Assembly (NCBI RefSeq): GCF_947499585.1
Contig: NZ_CANMOO010000001.1
Span: 868,001-932,000 of the forward strand
Source of the DNA: an uncultured Allomuricauda sp.
GTDB taxonomy: Bacteria; Bacteroidota; Bacteroidia; Flavobacteriales; Flavobacteriaceae
Reading direction: 5' to 3'
Length of the DNA stretch: 64,000 bases
Positions 61,219 to 64,000 of this stretch are shown in pieces (positions within the stretch are counted from its first letter, which is position 1; each line of letters starts with the position of its first letter). Both the position numbers and the translations under genes were made by a program. The notes under the pieces were generated by a model. The model ran no database searches, was not told where the DNA came from, and was given only the letters and a program-made list of their open reading frames with translations.

Positions 61219-62754
61219 ATGCTCATAAAAGTTTATGGAAGTGCAGTTTTTGGAGTAGAAGCCACTACAATTACTGTAGAGGTTAATGTGAACAAAGGAA
61301 TAGGTTATCACTTGGTAGGCCTTCCAGATAACGCGATAAAGGAAAGCAATTATCGTATTGCAGCAGCACTCCAAAACAATGGTTATAAAATCCCGGGGAA
61401 GAAAATTACCATTAATATGGCTCCTGCCGATTTACGAAAGGAAGGCTCTGCCTATGATCTTACCTTGGCTTTAGGAATACTTGCAGCTTCAAATCAAATA
61501 CAGTCTGAGAATATAGACAAGTATTTAATTATGGGTGAATTGTCATTAGATGGCGGATTACAGCCTATAAGAGGCGCGTTGCCCATTGCCATAAAAGCGC
61601 AAGAGGATGGTTTTAAAGGATTTATACTTCCAAAGGAAAATGCAAAAGAAGCGGCTATTGTTGGAGATTTAGAAGTTTATGGAGTAGAAAACATTATAGA
61701 GGTTATTGATTATTTTGATACTGGCAAACCTATAGAGCAAACCAAGGTAAATACGAGAGAAGAGTTTTTTAAGTGTTTAAACTTCCCAGAATTTGATTTT
61801 TCAGATGTAAAGGGACAAGAAAGTATAAAACGTTGTATGGAAATTGCCGCAGCTGGTGGGCATAATATTATTTTAATTGGGCCACCTGGAGCAGGAAAGA
61901 CTATGTTGGCCAAACGTTTACCATCTATTCTGCCACCAATGACTTTACATGAGGCATTGGAAACTACAAAAATTCACAGTGTGGTTGGTAAGGTTAAAAA
62001 TATGGGACTAATGAGCCAACGTCCTTTTAGAAATCCTCACCATACCATTAGTAGTGCTGCTTTGGTTGGCGGGGGTAGCTATCCGCAACCAGGTGAAATT
62101 TCATTATCACACAACGGAGTTTTATTTTTGGATGAACTTCCAGAGTTTGAACGGCGTGTGCTCGAGGTGATGCGGCAACCTATGGAAGATAGAGAAGTAA
62201 CCATTGCAAGAGCAAAATTTACAGTAACCTATCCCAGTAGTTTTATGTTGGTTGCTAGCATGAATCCCAGTCCTAGCGGGTATTTTAATGACCCTGATGC
62301 TCCTGTAACCTCATCACCAATGGAGATGCAGCGATATTTGGGTAAAATTTCAGGTCCTTTATTGGACAGAATTGATATTCATATTGAAGTTACTCCGGTA
62401 CCTTTTGAAAAGTTATCAGAAGAAAGAAAAGGGGAGAGTAGCGTTGAAATTCGAAAAAGAGTAATGGTTGCACGAGATGTTCAAACCAGAAGATTCTCTG
62501 TTTTAGAATCCGTGCATTACAATGCACAAATGAATACCAAGCAGATCAGGGAGTTTTGCGTTTTGGACAAGGCTTCAAAAGAATTGCTCAAAAACGCTAT
62601 GGAGCGATTGAATCTTTCTGCAAGAGCTTATGACAGAATTCTAAAAGTTGCAAGAACAATTGCTGATTTGCAGAATGCGCAAAATATTTCAACCACGCAT
62701 ATTTCGGAAGCTATTCAATACAGAAGTTTGGATAGGGAAGGTTGGTTGGGATAG
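61219..62754 (+). CDS. comM: YifB/ComM family Mg chelatase-like AAA+ ATPase
   Basis: 511 residues. An N-terminal Lon-protease-like domain (about 1-170, GLPDNAIKESNYRI and APADLRKEGSAYDL) is followed by the AAA+ core. Walker A is GPPGAGKT at residues 221-228 and Walker B is VLFLDELPEF. Then come a FRNPHHTIS segment and the C-terminal Mg_chelatase domain (ARAYDRILKVARTIADL). ComM is a hexameric helicase that promotes branch migration during natural transformation. It is 51 bases after the DUF4249 operon but is a widely conserved housekeeping gene. Confidence 0.95.
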   Translation: MLIKVYGSAVFGVEATTITVEVNVNKGIGYHLVGLPDNAIKESNYRIAAALQNNGYKIPGKKITINMAPADLRKEGSAYDLTLALGILAASNQIQSENIDKYLIMGELSLDGGLQPIRGALPIAIKAQEDGFKGFILPKENAKEAAIVGDLEVYGVENIIEVIDYFDTGKPIEQTKVNTREEFFKCLNFPEFDFSDVKGQESIKRCMEIAAAGGHNIILIGPPGAGKTMLAKRLPSILPPMTLHEALETTKIHSVVGKVKNMGLMSQRPFRNPHHTISSAALVGGGSYPQPGEISLSHNGVLFLDELPEFERRVLEVMRQPMEDREVTIARAKFTVTYPSSFMLVASMNPSPSGYFNDPDAPVTSSPMEMQRYLGKISGPLLDRIDIHIEVTPVPFEKLSEERKGESSVEIRKRVMVARDVQTRRFSVLESVHYNAQMNTKQIREFCVLDKASKELLKNAMERLNLSARAYDRILKVARTIADLQNAQNISTTHISEAIQYRSLDREGWLG

Positions 62755-62760
62755 AGTAAA

Positions 62761-63873
62761 TTAGGCCATCACTTTCTTCAAGGCTTGAATAAAAACTTCC
62801 ATTTCCTGCATTGTCCCAGTACTTATTCGAGCCCAATTGTACATTGGGGGGAAAGGTCTGCCAATAAGTACATTCTCCTTTTTCATAGCAGCATTGACCT
62901 CGCGGATATCTCTACCGGTCTTAAAAAACACAAAATTGGTATGTGATGGTATATACTCTAGTCCCATTTCCGAGAAACTATTATATAAATAGTCTTTGGC
63001 TTCGGTGTTTTTTAAAATGCTAAACTTATAAAAATCATCATCTTTCAGCGCCATTTTAGCCGCTTCAATAGCTAATATATTTGTATTGGCCATTACACTG
63101 GCTTTCAATCTATCTGCTATATCAGGTCTGGCAACAAGATAGCCAATGCGAAGTCCAGCCATACCATATACTTTTGAAAAAGTTTTGGAAACAATAACAT
63201 TACGCCCTTTTTTAACCAATTCCACCATGGAGGGATAGTCCGGTTCTGTAATAAAATCATAGTAGGCCTCATCACTAAATATCATGGCTTTGTTATCCAT
63301 TGAGGTACAAAAATCCGATAACTCCGATTTGTTTAATAATGTACCCGTAGGATTATTGGGATTACAGATAAAAATAAGTCCGGTTCGATTGTTAACTCTT
63401 TTGGCCATTGCCTCTAGATCATGTTCCATATTGGTATTAACAGGTACACGATGCACGTGTGCCCCAAAATTTTCTGCATATCGCAACATTGCTTGAAAGG
63501 TTGGGTCAGCTGCAATGATTTCCCTTCCACCAAGGCCATAGGTAAGTCCTGTTGCATGAAGCCCTTCAGTAGAACCTCCAGTGACAACAATATGATTTTT
63601 GGGTACACCTTCCTTTTCTGCAATCATTTCAACCAGTTCTGACAATGCCTTAAAGGGGTAACGACATGCTACATCAAAAGCTTGGGTTATAGCTGCCCTA
63701 ACTTCTTTGGAAGGCCCAAAAGGATTTTCATTGGAATTTAGTTTCACTACACCATCTACCTTAAAAGGCCTTGCCTCAAGATCTCTAGCGATAATATCTA
63801 ATGGCCCCAAAAGAGCAAAACCACTTGATAACCCCACAGTCTTAAGCCAATGTCTTCTATCTATATTTTTCAT
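62761..63873 (-). CDS. Tat-exported PLP aminotransferase, histidinol-phosphate aminotransferase-like
   Basis: 370 residues from the ATG at 63873 (MKNIDRRHWLKTVG); a TTG two codons upstream is less likely. The N terminus is a twin-arginine signal: DRRHWLK followed by a hydrophobic stretch (VGLSSGFALLGPLDII). The catalytic domain is aminotransferase class I/II: KLNSNENPFGPSKEV, TGGSTEGLHATG, NPNNPTGTLL and the PLP lysine in VSKTFSKVYGMAGLRIGY. The mature enzyme thus resembles HisC but should fold in the cytoplasm with PLP and be exported. It is probably not the histidine-biosynthetic enzyme. It converges on comM with a 6-base gap. Confidence 0.9.
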   Translation of the reverse strand: MKNIDRRHWLKTVGLSSGFALLGPLDIIARDLEARPFKVDGVVKLNSNENPFGPSKEVRAAITQAFDVACRYPFKALSELVEMIAEKEGVPKNHIVVTGGSTEGLHATGLTYGLGGREIIAADPTFQAMLRYAENFGAHVHRVPVNTNMEHDLEAMAKRVNNRTGLIFICNPNNPTGTLLNKSELSDFCTSMDNKAMIFSDEAYYDFITEPDYPSMVELVKKGRNVIVSKTFSKVYGMAGLRIGYLVARPDIADRLKASVMANTNILAIEAAKMALKDDDFYKFSILKNTEAKDYLYNSFSEMGLEYIPSHTNFVFFKTGRDIREVNAAMKKENVLIGRPFPPMYNWARISTGTMQEMEVFIQALKKVMA

Positions 63874-64000
63874 AACCAATTATTTATGGTCAAAAAGGTA
63901 CAAAAAATAAATATTGAGAGCCTTAAAAACCACGTTGAATAATTAGGAGTATTAGCTTAACTAAGGAAGGTTGAACAGAGTGGCACCCGAAACTCTTTTT

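Noticed and set aside
1..64000. CRISPR arrays, transposases, prophage and rRNA genes
   Set aside because: No short regularly spaced repeats, DDE/tyrosine recombinase motifs, phage structural genes or rRNA sequences were recognised.

Overview
The window looks like a chromosomal segment of a marine-type member of the Flavobacteriaceae (Bacteroidota). The DNA is AT-rich, genes have few Shine-Dalgarno-like leaders, TAnnTTTG-type promoter elements occur, and many families are typical of this group: DUF4249 lipoproteins, an STN-domain TonB-dependent receptor, a Lacal_2735-type small protein, TIGR03643, a LolA-FtsK-LptF/G-RibBA block and a 7TM-AraC regulator. All calls were made by reading translations; no database search was run.

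Layout. 1-4278 (minus): the 5' end of a GNAT-like gene, a SCO family copper protein and two paralogous TPR proteins. 4522-8330: a VF530-family protein and L-serine dehydratase (minus), then dnaK (plus) with a strong bidirectional terminator. 8342-15797 (minus): accessory genes, namely a LuxR-type regulator with a changed phosphoacceptor, a PD40 protein, RluF, a lipid-anchored subclass B1 metallo-beta-lactamase, and a run of small proteins (TIGR03643, DUF2452, Lacal_2735, DUF1801, VOC, CPBP protease) with a 37-bp direct repeat and a structured intergenic element. 15861-17883: a lipoprotein amidohydrolase lacking the usual HxH, paired hairpins and tRNA-Ser(UGA). 17988-28169: TauE/SafE exporter, DegT/StrS aminotransferase, then RibBA, LptF/G, LolA, FtsK, DgkA, Tpx and NhaC on the minus strand. 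28241-38285: gamma-lyase/Lrp divergent pair, aldo-keto reductase and transporter, AraC regulator, lpdA, DUF3179 and an acyltransferase-like membrane protein. 38415-46039 (plus): FMN reductase, PabB, TilS, DsbD and a penicillin acylase family protein.

The most unusual region is 46235-61167: eleven co-directional, tightly packed genes. They encode a small exported protein, one TonB-dependent receptor with an STN domain, eight consecutive paralogous DUF4249 lipoproteins and a large exported protein with macroglobulin-like and plug-like features. DUF4249 genes normally occur singly beside a TonB receptor, so one receptor followed by eight lipoproteins is exceptional. Most junctions are ATGA overlaps, so the array is probably one translationally coupled transcript. 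All eight keep a lipobox, an HRYS segment and a C-terminal CGDC motif. Two other cysteines are lost together in the same two copies, which suggests a disulfide. The most plausible role is a cell-surface uptake or binding system in which one outer-membrane channel is served by many diversified lipoproteins; this is inference. The window ends with a ComM-like ATPase and a Tat-exported PLP aminotransferase.
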